A DNA stretch of 64,000 nucleotides, taken from Geosiphon pyriformis (lineage: Eukaryota > Glomeromycota > Glomeromycetes > Archaeosporales > Geosiphonaceae). This document shows positions 37,011 through 49,150 of the stretch, one piece after another. The notes under the pieces are model-generated. The model saw only the letters and a list, made by a program, of their open reading frames with translations. It ran no database searches and was not told where the DNA came from. Where the stretch lies: positions 76,654-140,653 of the forward strand of contig JAAOMT010000534.1 of the NCBI GenBank assembly GCA_016748015.1, read 5' to 3'. Position 1 is the first letter of the stretch. Each line of letters begins with the position of its first letter. Position numbers and translations under genes: made by a program.

Positions 37011-39375
37011 ATGCCGAGAAACAAAAAGAACAGAAAACCAAGCGTAATTGATAACGATGATCGTATCGCTGAAACCGCCAGCACAACTGGTGTTGAAGAA
37101 GCCGCTTCTAAAACAAAACAAATACGTCAAGCTAGAGCCAAGAAGCAACGAGATAATTTGACGTCACAAAACATTGTTAATGTTGCTGCCACTCAAAATC
37201 TTCAACGTGCTATTGAGATTACCAAGGAGAAAGTTGCAAGGGTATACATGAGATTGTTAGATACATTTTATTGAAAATAAATGATTCACAATTACTTACC
37301 AATATTTGCTAAAATATTAATTTAGATTGCCAAAGAATTTCGTCAACTTAATCGAAAATTCACCGATTCTGAATTCAATCTCGAAAATATCGACGAAACT
37401 CTTTACAATGCCCATGAATTTAATTGGGGTGGTGTTATACCAAAACGTATATCTAGTTTTTATAAAGGGTCTAAATTTTATGCCGATGGTCAACATCCTG
37501 GCGAAATTTCTGAAGGAACGGTATATAGATTTCCCAATTCTTCAATGATTTCTTATATTGCGGAGGTATCATTAATTGTTGATTTATTCTCTGTCTTAGA
37601 TACATGATGTTTGGTTCTTGGCTGCAGTATCAATTTGTAGAAATATTCCCGGCTTAATCGAAACTATTTGTGTTGATCGAGATGAAGAAGTTGGGGTAAG
37701 TTTTTTTATTTTGAAAGTTTATTTTTAAAAGCGCACATAGTAAATGACCAAATCTTCCAAATCTTAGGTCTATGGGTTCATTTTTTTTAAGGTCAGTTTT
37801 GCTACTGTAAGCAAATCATTCAAAAAAAAGTTTTTTTTTGAATTTTTTGACTACTAGGATGGTGATTGGATTTCGACGGTAGTCGACGATAAATTTTTTG
37901 TACTTAAAAATCCTAATGGTGTTGTTGCACCATTATTATCGTAAGTTTTCGTTTTATTGGTCGAGCTGTTCAATTAGTTTTCAGGCATTTATATTTCATT
38001 TTTGCAAAATTTAGCGAGTGTAAAAATCCGATGGAAACATGGTTACCATTACTTGAAAAAGCTTTTGCTAAAGTTCACGGCGATTATGAATCCATCATGC
38101 AGGGAATTGTGGGGCAAGGTAGTAAACAAAATTATATTTGAGTGAATTAAACCTTTTGTATAAACCAAATCAATTTCATATAAAACTTTATCGCTAAATT
38201 TCTAGGTCTCGAAGATCTGACTGGAGGGGTTTATACAACCTTTGTTACCTCTGATATTATGGATCGAGATCGGTTCTGGCAAGAAGAACTATCTTTTGTA
38301 AATACGGATCGACTTTTTGGCGTACAACGTGCTCCAGGTACCACTACTATTGCAAATGGCTTACTGGATGGATTTTCCTATAGTGTTCTCCAAGCAGTAG
38401 AAATTGATGGCCACAGATTGGTAAAAGTTGGCAATCCTTATATTAACAGGGGTGAATGGACTGGTAAGCATTTACTGATGAGGCTTGAGATTGACTATAT
38501 TCCATCCTAATCAAAACTCAATTCTTTGCTTAGGCGCTTGGAGTGATGGGAGTGAGGAATGGACATCAGAAACTATGGCCAGATTGAATCACAAATTCGG
38601 GAAAGATGGCGCCTTTTGGATGAGTTATGAAGATTTACTCTACTATTTTAGCTCAATTGGCAAATGCCGAATTTTCGATTCGTCTTGGTTTGTTCATTCG
38701 GCCTGGATAAATTATAACATAGTTCCCATGTCTAATGGAAAGTTCATCTTGAAGCTTCATGAAACAGAAAAAATTATTATAGTCCTTCAACAGCCAGACT
38801 CTCATTACTTTTATGAGTCTCCCCAATATATGTAAGTGCTTTTATCTTGTTAAATTATAAATTCATTGCATTTTGCTAATCTCAAAGAATTGCTCTTTAT
38901 ATTTAGATATCATTTAAGCTTTCGTGTATATAAACAAGGTTCCAAATCGTATTTGATACGAAGTTCATCCACTACATCGCCACTGGATAATCGAAGTATC
39001 AATATTGAAATAGAATTGGAAGCTGGAACTTATGAAATTATACCTCGTATTATTCGTACCGAGTTTAAAGAGCAAGCAGCTGGACACAATCCCAGAGTAG
39101 CTCAAAAGAAACAAACAAGGATTGAACAATTGGAGCATGGCCGAGATGCTAATGATGATTCTGATGATGAAAATGAAAATAACCAATCGCATAATGTACC
39201 ACAGTGGGAACTGAAATTGGGATTAAGAGTTTATAATCGGCGTGAAGGGGCTACAGTGTCCACTTATCAAGGACCTTTTCCGTCAGATGAGCAGGATCCA
39301 AGTACTTTTGAAGAAGATCAGGATCCCGAAACCGAGACATCGACTGCCACAATAAATGGGGAAGCTTTAGAATAA
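37011..39375 (+). CDS. Calpain-like pseudoprotease, copy 2
   Basis: Nine exons: 37011-37241, 37326-37520, 37600-37695, 37768-37791, 37858-37940, 38015-38118, 38206-38463, 38534-38831, 38907-39375 (585 residues). Intron positions and phases match copy 1. The conserved QGxxGDCW of calpains reads EGTIHDVW here, so oxyanion Gln is Glu140 and catalytic Cys is Val146. The catalytic His position is Phe301 (DGFSYS); Asn321 remains (VGNPY). Downstream, the beta-sandwich, the GRDANDDSDDE acidic segment and a late DPE motif are kept. No stop or frameshift occurs. A cysteine-protease reaction is not possible with these changes; a regulatory or scaffolding role, perhaps by pairing with copies 1 or 4, is inference. 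Mammalian calpain-6 is a known case of a calpain without its Cys. Confidence 0.88.
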
Positions 39376-40015
39376 TAGTTTACTTCAATGTAGGTTATGA
39401 AAGATTAAAAATAATTTTTTCGTGAAGGCCTTGAATTCATGATTAACTTAGCTAAATTATTTATAAATGAAATGAATAATCTTTTAAGAAAATACTCATC
39501 AAAATTTTCAATTTCGATATAATGGAACATCAATTTTTGAAGTCCTGATTAGCGATTACAACTTGAGATTTGCTCTCTTATTTATTATCAATATTTCGAT
39601 TTAATAATAAAGAACTTTTCTTGATAAGGATCTAGCTTTTTTTTGTGACATGTACATTTTTATCATCCATCAAATAATTTTAAGTGGTTTATTTACTAAA
39701 TGTGCATTCGACGATTATACGGGGCGCAATTACTATTTTTATCAAGGCCAATTGTGCAATGGTTACATTTCATCTTGGAAAAATTTCGTAGATACAAGAA
39801 GATATTAAATATGTCGTGTTACGTGTTTGTCAACCTCTCTAATTTGTGAAGGGAGATGTTAAAAGGAGGGTAGAAAATAAAGGCAACTTTTGCAAACCCT
39901 TTTTAAAAATAAACTTTAATTACCTGTTCCTTTTTGTACCCATTTAAATGATATATAAAAGAGTACTGCCAATAAAAAGCTTTAATTTTGGGAAAATTTT
40001 TAAACAAAATAATTA
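39376..40015. other. Intergenic, terminator of copy 2 and promoter of copy 3
   Basis: 640 bases without a recognisable gene. A TATATAAAAG box-like sequence at about 39,952-39,961 lies about 55 bases before the copy 3 start codon. Confidence 0.5.
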
Positions 40016-42328
40016 ATGGCATCAAACACAGAGGAAATCGAGATTACGGCGGCGAGGATAACGAAGAAACAACGTCAAGCACGAGCTAAAAAACAACGCG
40101 AAAATCTTACGGCACAATCAAATTTTAGCGTCGCTGCAACTTTGAGTTTTGAACGTGCGGTTGAGATTACCAAACAAAAAGTTGCTCGCGTATGTTTAAA
40201 TCTTTATTTAGCACAAATGAATTAACACTTATCATCGAACTGAATTCACCCATTAATTAAACTTTGGCCTAGATCTCTAAAGAATCCAGATATTTTAATC
40301 GAAAATTCACTGATCGAGAATTTGATCTCTCAAATCTTAACGAAACTCTTTATTGGGAGCACAAATTGGATTTCGGGTCTCCAAGTGATAAACGGATCTC
40401 TGCCTTGTATCCAGGCTCGAAATTTTATGCTGATGGAGCTCATCCAGGTGAAATTGCTGCCGGAGTGGTAAGAAGTTTTGTATTAATTTGGACGCATCCT
40501 AAACAGGTTTGAATTAAGACTTAACGACGAAATTTTAGCTCTGGGATATTTGGTTTGTTGCTGCAGTCTCAGTTTGCAAGAATATACCAGGCCTATTGGA
40601 AAGAATATGCGTGGCACGCGATGAGGAAGTGGGGGTAAAATAGGATTTGTTTTTACGTATGTTTTGGAACAATGCAATTGGCATCTCATACAATTTTTCC
40701 CAATTGTCGATTTAAAGGTTTATGGATTTATCTTTTTTAAGGTTCGCAAAATTACTTAACAGTTACAATCATTTGCTTCCCATTTTCTCTAACTTCGCGC
40801 TATTATTCTTTATAAGGACGGGGAATGGGTATCAACTGTTGTAGATGATAAAATATTTGTTAGCCCTTCACCGACAGGCAATTTAACTCCCACATTTGGG
40901 TAAGTATTGAAATTGCTTTCTAATGAAATCATGTCTAAAGATTGTTTTGCAAATTAAAATCATAATTTTTGATTCTTACCAGAGAATGCAAAGATCCGAA
41001 GGAAACTTGGTTCCCGCTGATCGAAAAGGCTTTCGCAAAGATTCATGGTGATTACGAGTCAATTTTCAACGGTGTTGTAGGCCAAGGTATGAACTTGATT
41101 TATTTACAATTTCGAGATTTTCTTGATCAACTGAATCTTAAAAATCAATTATGCAACTATAGGCCTTGAAGATTTAACAGGAGGCGTATGCACAACTTTG
41201 ATCACCTCCGAAATTATGAACGTGGAACGTTTTTGGAAGGAAGAATTATCAAATGTGAACCAAAATGTTCTCTTTGCCGCCCAAAGAGATCCTGGAACAA
41301 CCGCTGATGGCAAAGGTTTAGCTGATGGTTTTACCTACTGCATTTTTAAAGCAGTTGAATTTGATGGGAAACGATTATTAAAAATGGGCAATCCTTTCAC
41401 TAGAGGATCTGAATGGAATGGTAAACAAAAATTCAGATATTTTTTAATTATTTTTTAAAGAGTTTCAAGGAAGTATTATTTACTCAGGGCCTTGGAGTGA
41501 TGGAAGTGAAGAATGGACATCCGAGACTATGAGTTTATTAGATCACAAGTTTGGAAAGGACGGGGCTTTTTGGATGACTTATGAAGACTTACTCCTTTAT
41601 TTCAGCTCGATTGGAAAATGCAGACTGTTTGATTCGTCTTGGTTTATTCATTCCGCTTGGATTAATTACAATGTTGTTCCCAAATCCAATGGTCATTTCA
41701 CTTTAACTCTCCCTGAACCTGAGAAAGTTGTGATTATGCTTCAACAACCAGATACCCACTATTTTAATGAGTCTGCAAAATTAACGTGAGTTCCCGAAAA
41801 GTTTTATCAAGTTAACAATTTCATCTACATTTCTAAAACAACCTCATTTTCTTCCCTATTAATTTTAGCTATCAGTTGAGTTTTCGAGTATACAAACAAG
41901 GTGCAAAGACATACTTACTACGAAGCCCATGGACACTTTCACCTCTCGACAACCGTAACATTAACATCGAGGTTGAACTCGAAGCAGGGACTTATACCAT
42001 CGTCCCTCAGGTTTTACGGGTTCCTGCTACAGCAGTAGCCGCTGCTCCAACGATAGATCAAGCTGCAATATTAAAGAAGGAGAGACGTATTACAAGGCTT
42101 GATAGCGGACGAGATGCAAATGATGATTCAGATGAGGAAGGTGATGCAGAGTTAATTGCCAAGAAGACTAGTGATTTTGAATTAAAGTTAGGTCTAAGAG
42201 TTTATAATCGGCATCAAGGAGCTACTCTTCAACCCTACGAACAAGAGTTTCCTTCTGGAGAGAGCCAGACTGAATACGATCAAGATCCCGAAGCTGAGAC
42301 AACAACTGGGAATTTGAAGCCTGAATGA
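40016..42328 (+). CDS. Calpain-like pseudoprotease, copy 3
   Basis: Nine exons: 40016-40189, 40273-40467, 40539-40634, 40718-40741, 40817-40899, 40983-41086, 41163-41420, 41488-41785, 41869-42328 (563 residues). Exons 2-8 have the same lengths as in copy 2. The active-site block reads AGVLWDIWFVAA: oxyanion Gln is Ala121 and catalytic Cys is Ile127. The His position is Phe282 (DGFTYC); Asn302 remains. The shared His-to-Phe change and a shared PGTT segment just before it show that copies 2 and 3 are sister genes from an already inactive ancestor. The beta-sandwich, GRDANDDSDEE segment and DPEAE tail are intact. The N-terminal region is shorter (58 codons in exon 1). Function unknown, predicted non-catalytic. 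Confidence 0.88.
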
Positions 42329-44129
42329 TTAATTTAATCGACTTCTCATTTTTTAAATACTTTTTAATGACAAAATTAATTAAAACACCAACTACTCTAT
42401 ATTTGATTAAGTCTTGTTATTTTCCGGGAAAAGTTTAACTTTGATTCGAATTTGAAAATTCTTTTATCTTTATAAAAACTGCGATCAAGCAATTCGTAAA
42501 AAGATCTTGGTTAAGATTTTAATAAAAAATTTTATGCTCGATCTTGAGGAATAATTGTAAATTTTACAAATTGTGGATTGGTTTCAAAAATCCCGTGTTT
42601 TCAATGTGAGATAAGGCAAACAATTCGAAAAAAATATGCTGAAATCAGAGGGGTTGGGAGACATCGAAGAATAAGTGAGATGAATCAATTTTTAAATGGG
42701 GTAAAATGCTCATCACAACATTCTATTTCCCAAGAAGAATGTGAAGCAAGGATTAATATAAACCAGTACTTGTTGAAATTAAAATTCTCATTCACATAAT
42801 ACTAATTCTTCACAAAGTTACCAGATGACCGGATTGAACTTTCAAGCGTGAAAAATGTACAGCACTTCACATATTGTTTATCGAGAAAATTATTTTGAAA
42901 ATTGCCCTGAAAAAAGGTTTGAAGCAAATGTTGGGTGATTAAATAATCTTTTGAAAATTATAATGACTTTTTTTTGAAACGATAATTTGATTATATTGTA
43001 AAGATATTTTATGAAAATATTTTAGTTAAAAATGATATCTATTTCTCAAAACTTTTCAATGGTGAAGCTTCCTTATTTTTAATGGAAAAGATATAATTAT
43101 AATTCCAGAAGGAAATTTATTTATTTGCAATTTTTTAAGTCTGCGAAAGCGAATATTTTTTAACGAAAAATTTTTAATAAGCATCAACACACGCTTAAAC
43201 TTTAGTTTTTAAAATACAATTGACGCGTTAAAATTCTCAAGACTCACTAAACCTTCAACTGATCTTTTTAGTCGCTAGCGATCTCTTACGCTATTAACCG
43301 TAACTATAATCTTAATCAATATTCGAAATCCTATTTGCAATATTTCAAAGTATGAGGATGTCGGCAACAGTTTCTATAGATTACAATTGTTCATTAATCA
43401 AGATCACTTGGGGGAGTTGACAAACTTTAAAGATTTCGGGATAAGAATTAATTAGAGCTTTCCCAGAAAAATCAATTAGAAGGTATAATATGACCAACAG
43501 GTCCATTGTAAATTTTTAGATGGGGACGATCTTCCTGTACATTGTCTATCACTTTTTAAGGACTGATTATCGTTAAAATACGATCTAATCTGAACCCAAC
43601 AACACGAAAGATTAAAAATAACCCCGATAGATTTCAAAATTTTATGGGGATAGATTTTTGCTTGCAATATCTTTCCAAGTCGTGTCATGCCAAAATATTT
43701 ATATGGAAGACGAGTGGGGATCCCTCACAAACAATTCCTACGCAATAGTTTGTAAAAAAGCCAAGAAATCTGCACCAAACACTCTTCTTCTTTACTGACA
43801 TGTGCTGCTTCAAATCATTACATTTTTTAACATGCTTAACATAAAATGAGTTTCGCTCTCATTGATTCGTGAATGCAGGAAATCTGGAGATTGCTGTAAT
43901 CTAGAATATTTTCAATAGAATAAGATATAGGATCATGATGTCATCGTATAAGGATATTTGGTTCAAAAAAATAGTCTTAGTATTTTTTAAAAAATTTATG
44001 AGGGGCTTCTATAAAAAGAGTTTTGTCAAACATGCTGTAAAAATGTTGAAAATTTTAAATTCGTCTTCCTTGAAGGTCTCCATTTGTATCCATCAATTTA
44101 ATTGTTAAATTTCTTTACATTTAGCCAAG
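42329..44129. other. Intergenic between calpain copies 3 and 4
   Basis: 1.8 kb without a supported gene. A frame at 42578-42799 lacks an ATG and has no recognisable family. The last 100-150 bases presumably hold the copy 4 promoter. Confidence 0.5.
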
Positions 44130-46606
44130 ATGTCAAGTGAAAACACTACATATTTTTCTAATTGGCAACCAATTCAAGAAACTGGGCTCAAAAACATAAA
44201 ATCCTCTCTGAGATTCCAAAATTCACAATCTGCTACAAAAAAAGCACGAGAATATAGAGCTAAAGCAAGTTATCGTGACCTGACTTTGAAAGATGTAGTG
44301 GTCGGTCGAGCAACTGCTAACCTTGAGCGTGAAATAAAAATTACCAAGCAGAAAGTTAACAGAGTTAGTTTTATTTAGAAAATAAACATTAAAAGTTTCC
44401 CACTTCACAGTTGTGCAAAGATGATTAAATGAAAATCATCCTTTAAATTTTTATCTGCACTCTTTTTTTTTGATATCAGATTGTAAAAGAATGCAGACAA
44501 CTTAATCGGAAATTCCGAGATCGAGAATTTAGTCTTGAAGATGATCCTTTTGGCGCGCTGTTCTGGAATTTTCAACATCATAATGGTTATTTGCCCGATG
44601 GAAAGCATTTGTATATTCAAAGAATACCCGATTTTTTTACAAACCCTGTTTTTTTAACAAACGGTATCTGTTCCGGAGATGTCATGCAAGGAAGAGTCAG
44701 TAAATAAATTTATTCTCCAGCTAACTGGAATTCAGGAGGATAAAAACTCATTACATGTTTATTCTGGATTGTCCATAGATTGGTGATTGCTGGGTCCTAT
44801 CTTCTGTGTCAACTTGCTCAAATATCAGAGGGCTGATTGAAAGGCTTTGTGTAGCTCGTGATGAACAAGTTGGGGTAATAAGAGGTTTGAAAATTCTTAA
44901 TTTAATCTTGAAATTCAAATTCACTTTTATATTTTTATATGCACTTAGGTTTACGGATTTGTGTTTTTCAAGGTGAGAGCTTGAGCTTTTAATGTTTCAA
45001 ATACCCATACAGAGATTGAACTGATGAATTTTCAATGAAGGATGGCGATTGGATATCGACTATCGTTGACGACCAATTATTCTGCTGGAATGAACCCTTA
45101 GTTCCAGGCAGGCCTGAACTTTTTTCAGCGTAAGCCTAAATTTAAGTAAATTTTTTCATGATTTTCTAACTTGGCTAGGACTGTACCAAAACATGTTGCA
45201 ATATTTCTAGGTATTGCAAAAATGAAAATGAAACATGGTTGCCATTGCTCGAAAAAGCATTTGCAAAAGTCCATGGAGATTATGAATCGATTGATGGTGG
45301 TTTGACAGGTCAAGGTAAACTGCAATTATGTGAAGTATTTTCACTTTTTCATAGGTTATTTTCTAATCACGCTCTCTTACAACGATAACTAGGTTTGGAA
45401 GATTTGACTGGTGGCGTATATACCTCATACAATCTAAAAGATATTTTGGATAAAGATAGGTTTTGGCGTGAGGAATTATCGCAGGTTAACGTAGATCGTT
45501 TATATGGTGCCGAAAGATATGGTTTTGGTGAAAATCAGCTAGGTTTACTCGATAGTCACGCATATAGCTTTCTGAGAGCAGTTGAAATCAACGGGACAAG
45601 ATTGGTTCAAATTCGAAATCCTCTTGGTAGAACTGAATGGAAGGGTAAAAGGAAATTAATAATTACTCTTTAGAATTTGATGTGCCAGGTTTCAAGTTAA
45701 ATTTTATCTTACATTATTTAGGTCCTTGGAGTGATGGAAGCGAAGAATGGACTCCGGAATGGATGATGGCTCTTGATTATAGGTTTGGGAATGATGGCAC
45801 GTTTTGGATGGCCTATGAAGATTTACAAAAGTTCTTCACCCAATTGGGAAAATGCCGAATTTTTGACCAATCATGGAATGAACATTCCGTTTGGATTAAT
45901 TACAACGTTGTGCCGAAATCCAATGGTCAATTCAAAATTTCGCTTTCAGAAGCGGCTAAGGTTATTATTGCCTTACAACAACCTGATCAAAGATATTTTC
46001 ATAGAGTACAGACTTATAAGTAAGGGGATTTTTGTTAATCCAAATATGTTCCGTTGCTCGGGACAACCAACTGACTCACATTCCTCTGATGACATGTGTT
46101 TTAGTTACTCATTGAGTTTTAGGGTGTTTGTTGAGGGATCCCAGACCTATTTAATTAGAAGTCCTTGGATTGTTAATTCGCTTGACAATCGTAGTGTCAA
46201 CTTAGAAATCCTTCTTGAGCCCGGTAACTATGCAATTATCCCAAGAATTTTACGCAACAAAGTTCCCCAGCCAGCCCCAACTCCACCTGAGCCACACGAA
46301 AAAAATTTCTCACCACTTGAAATAGTCCCTAAGGTGACTGAACCTAATCTGGCCGAAGAAGCAATAAAACAAAAACGAATTGGTAACCTCTTTCAAGGTC
46401 GTGATGCAAATGATGATGGCTATGAAGAGGATGATCAGCGGAATCACTCTATAGAAAAGAATGAACCTTGGGAATTAATTTTGGGTTTACGAGTATATAC
46501 CCAAAGTAATGGATTGACTCTCACGTCCTACGAAGGATTCTATCCAGTTACTCCAATGTTTGGCGCCTATACTGAAGAAGAAGAAGAAGAAGATCCTGAA
46601 GCCTAG
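44130..46606 (+). CDS. Calpain-like cysteine protease, copy 4 (active site intact)
   Basis: Nine exons: 44130-44363, 44480-44695, 44779-44874, 44949-44972, 45041-45129, 45211-45314, 45393-45644, 45722-46019, 46105-46606 (604 residues). The catalytic residues are complete: Gln148 and Cys154 in QGRIGDCWVLSS, His310 in DSHAYS and Asn330 in RNPLG. Exon 2 is 21 bases longer than in the other copies. The C-terminal region has an extra Pro-rich loop (about residues 495-515), a GRDANDDGYEEDD segment and ends in a Glu run followed by DPEA. Domain order is as in copy 1: N-terminal helix, protease core, beta-sandwich, acidic tail. Predicted active endoprotease. It is the most diverged in sequence, consistent with an early split from copies 1-3. 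Confidence 0.88.
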
Positions 46607-47821
46607 ATGAAGCAAGTGATAATCATGGTTGAAAAAATAGACAAGATATGTTTTAATTGTATAGGTATTATATTGCTATAAAATTTGTGTAAATTTAAAG
46701 TATTTGAGATATTTATTATAGACCCAAATATGATTTCGATCAAATTTAACTGTTGTATAAGATGCAATAGAATCTATAAAAATGTTTATTCGAAAAGTTA
46801 CCCTTACTAGTCTTTAAGAGTTTTTTTTTACCTGTCAATGTGGCGTACTATATCTGATAAATAATGAATTACGTGGTGAAAAAAAAATTATAGTTTCCAA
46901 AATATTTACATTAGTACTTAAAATTTATTTTTCATGAATGAACATAATGGTTATATTAGCTAATCTCTAGTTTCTAGAATGAAAATTATAGGGCTAATTT
47001 CATATAAATTGAAGTTAGAAATTTAAATTGCGTTTTTGTTTGAAACATTTTAAGGAAATATACCATATTTTCATTTACTTTAATGATATTCAAAAAATCA
47101 TGTGCTTTATATTTTGACCTAAGAAACGAAATAAATCAATTTAAATCATTCTAGCTATAATAGATTTAATAATAATAATTCACAAAGAGTCACCTAAAAG
47201 TGAGGATATAATTTTATACATTTTTGAATTATTTGGGAATACATAAATTTTATATATTCTAACAGAATATTCAGTATTAGATTCTACATAAAATTTTTTG
47301 AAACATCTTTCCAAAATTTCAATGTTTGAAGTATTCTACAAAGGTGATAACTTTACAATTTTTGTTTTATTTATTATATATTAAAAAATGAAATAATTTA
47401 AAGTGTATGGAAAATTAAAAGATAAATTTAAAAAAACCAATTTCGAAAAATTATTGTCCATTTAGGATGACGCTTTTTTCAATTGTTCATAAATATTCAC
47501 AAGATTAAAAAAAAAAAAAAAGGTTTCTCCACGTTCTCATTTTAAAAGAATGCATCATACCCTTATTCATTAAAGGGCCCCGCATCATAAGAATTAACCC
47601 TTAAATATGTGAACCTTTTTTCCATTTTACCGAAAATGATTTAAAATAGAATTTTTGATCGACATGTGGGAAATTTACTGCTTTAATTGAGGTTACAGTT
47701 TTTTGGATGCTGGTAAAGAGTACAAATTGACGGCTTATTTCCCATTAATTTTTTGAAATAGAATAACTAGCTATAAAGACTTATTTCAATACACGGGGAT
47801 ATTTTTTTTGAAGAAGCTAAT
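46607..47821. other. Intergenic, AT-rich
   Basis: 1.2 kb downstream of calpain copy 4 and upstream of the exonuclease gene. No gene was recognised. A 15-base A run lies at about 47,507-47,521. Confidence 0.55.
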
Positions 47822-48036
47822 ATGTCTTTGCAGGAATTTAGTTTTTTGGATTTTGTAAGTATATATATATAATAAAAATTTCAAAAGTTGATATTTAATA
47901 AAAATTAGTTTTCAGTACTAACTGAGAATTTTTTTGCAAGGTTGAAAATGATGAAGGTTCAGTTTCTACTAAACGAAACGATCGTCCGTTTGAGGTTGAA
48001 TGGTCGATAAGGTACTTAATTGAACTGAAATTTTAT

Positions 48037-48123
<87 letters not shown>

Positions 48124-49150
48124 AAGAAATCAGACTTCTAATAAAAATTTCAGATTTTTTAATTCGAATTATTTTTGATTGGAAATTTATTCGTACTTTA
48201 AAGAATTTGGATTTGGTTTAACACACTGAACAAATTAAGTTGTAATATTATTATATAATCAGTCCCGATAATAATAATAGTAATGATGATAATGATGATG
48301 ATGATGATGTTACGAAATACCTTGCACTGGACTGTGAAATGGTAGGCATTGACCGACACGGTGTTCAGTCAGCTCTCGCTCGTGTCAGTATTGTTGATTT
48401 CAATGGGGAAATAGTTTTAGATACTTTAGTTCATCCAGGAGATAGAGTAACTGATTATCGAACAGAAATCACAGGATTGACTGCTAATTCTTTTCGGAGA
48501 GGTATGTAAAATAAATAAATAAATGAATAAAATTAATTTTGGAATTTTTCATAAAATTTTATCATTTTCTTTAGCCAGAATATTTTCATCAGTTCAAAAT
48601 CAAGTCAAACAAATAATTAATGGGAAAATCGTCATTGGTCATTCCCTTTATTTCGATTTCCGGGTATATTAATTAATTTATCTAATTTCTCATCAATATC
48701 CAATTCATATTTAGCAAGTCTGCGAGGCCCATTTTGATTGCCTTTGAAATTGATTCTTGAATAAATTTTTAATTACTCTCTCTACCTACCTCATTTCCAT
48801 TATAGACCTTACGGTTACAACATCCACGTGAGTTAACACGTGATACATCACTCTACCAACTATTCCTAGACCTTTTTCCGAACAGGCAAACACCTTCATT
48901 GAAACGCCTCGCTGAAAGGACCTTGAAAAAAACAATTCAAGAAGGTGTACATGATTCAGTGACTGATGCACAAACTGCGATGGAAATTTATAGAAAGTAT
49001 CAAACGGAGTGGGAGCACTGGATTGAAGTTAATGGGGCCCAAGCAATGTATACTGGTGTGAATTATGGATGTTTTATTTGTTACTCTGAGGATCATGTCA
49101 AAAAGAATTGTCCAAACCGGATGAGGAATGGAATACGACAATGGGGATAA
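47822..49150 (+). CDS. REX4-type DEDDh 3'-5' exonuclease with C-terminal zinc knuckle
   Basis: Five exons: 47822-47854, 47941-48011, 48263-48501, 48575-48663, 48806-49150 (258 residues). All DEDDh motifs are present: LALDCEMVG (Exo I, Asp and Glu), IGHSLYFDF (Exo II, Asp) and [14 protein letters not shown] (Exo III, His and Asp). The order and the CEMVG signature place it with the REX4/ISG20-type RNA exonucleases, which trim rRNA precursors in the nucleolus. Before the domain is an Asp/Asn run encoded by a GAT repeat. After it is [14 protein letters not shown], a clean CX2CX4HX4C zinc knuckle that should bind single-stranded nucleic acid. Intron 2 carries a long GA microsatellite. The first 11-codon exon is the least certain part. 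Confidence 0.85.
48039..48121. repeat. (GA)n microsatellite in an intron
   Basis: About 40 GA units, interrupted by two extra G, lie within intron 2 of the exonuclease gene. Its length may affect splicing of that 251-base intron. Confidence 0.95.

Noticed and set aside
36787-37148. Overlapping frames on both strands at the calpain divergent promoter
   Set aside because: They overlap the start of copy 2 or its promoter and resemble no protein. The copy 2 start is fixed by comparison with copy 1 and copy 3.
42578-42799. 73-codon frame between calpains 3 and 4
   Set aside because: It has no ATG start, no family and no splice partners; not supported as a gene.
45773-46606. A single long 277-codon plus-strand frame as the end of calpain copy 4
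   Set aside because: Its first part is out of frame with the conserved beta-sandwich. The conserved reading uses exons 45722-46019 and 46105-46606 with a GTAAGG...TTTAG intron, as in the other copies.
48039-48121. GA run considered as a polypurine regulatory element or CRISPR-like array
   Set aside because: A simple dinucleotide repeat inside an intron, without spacers or a consistent longer unit. No CRISPR array is expected or seen in this eukaryotic window.
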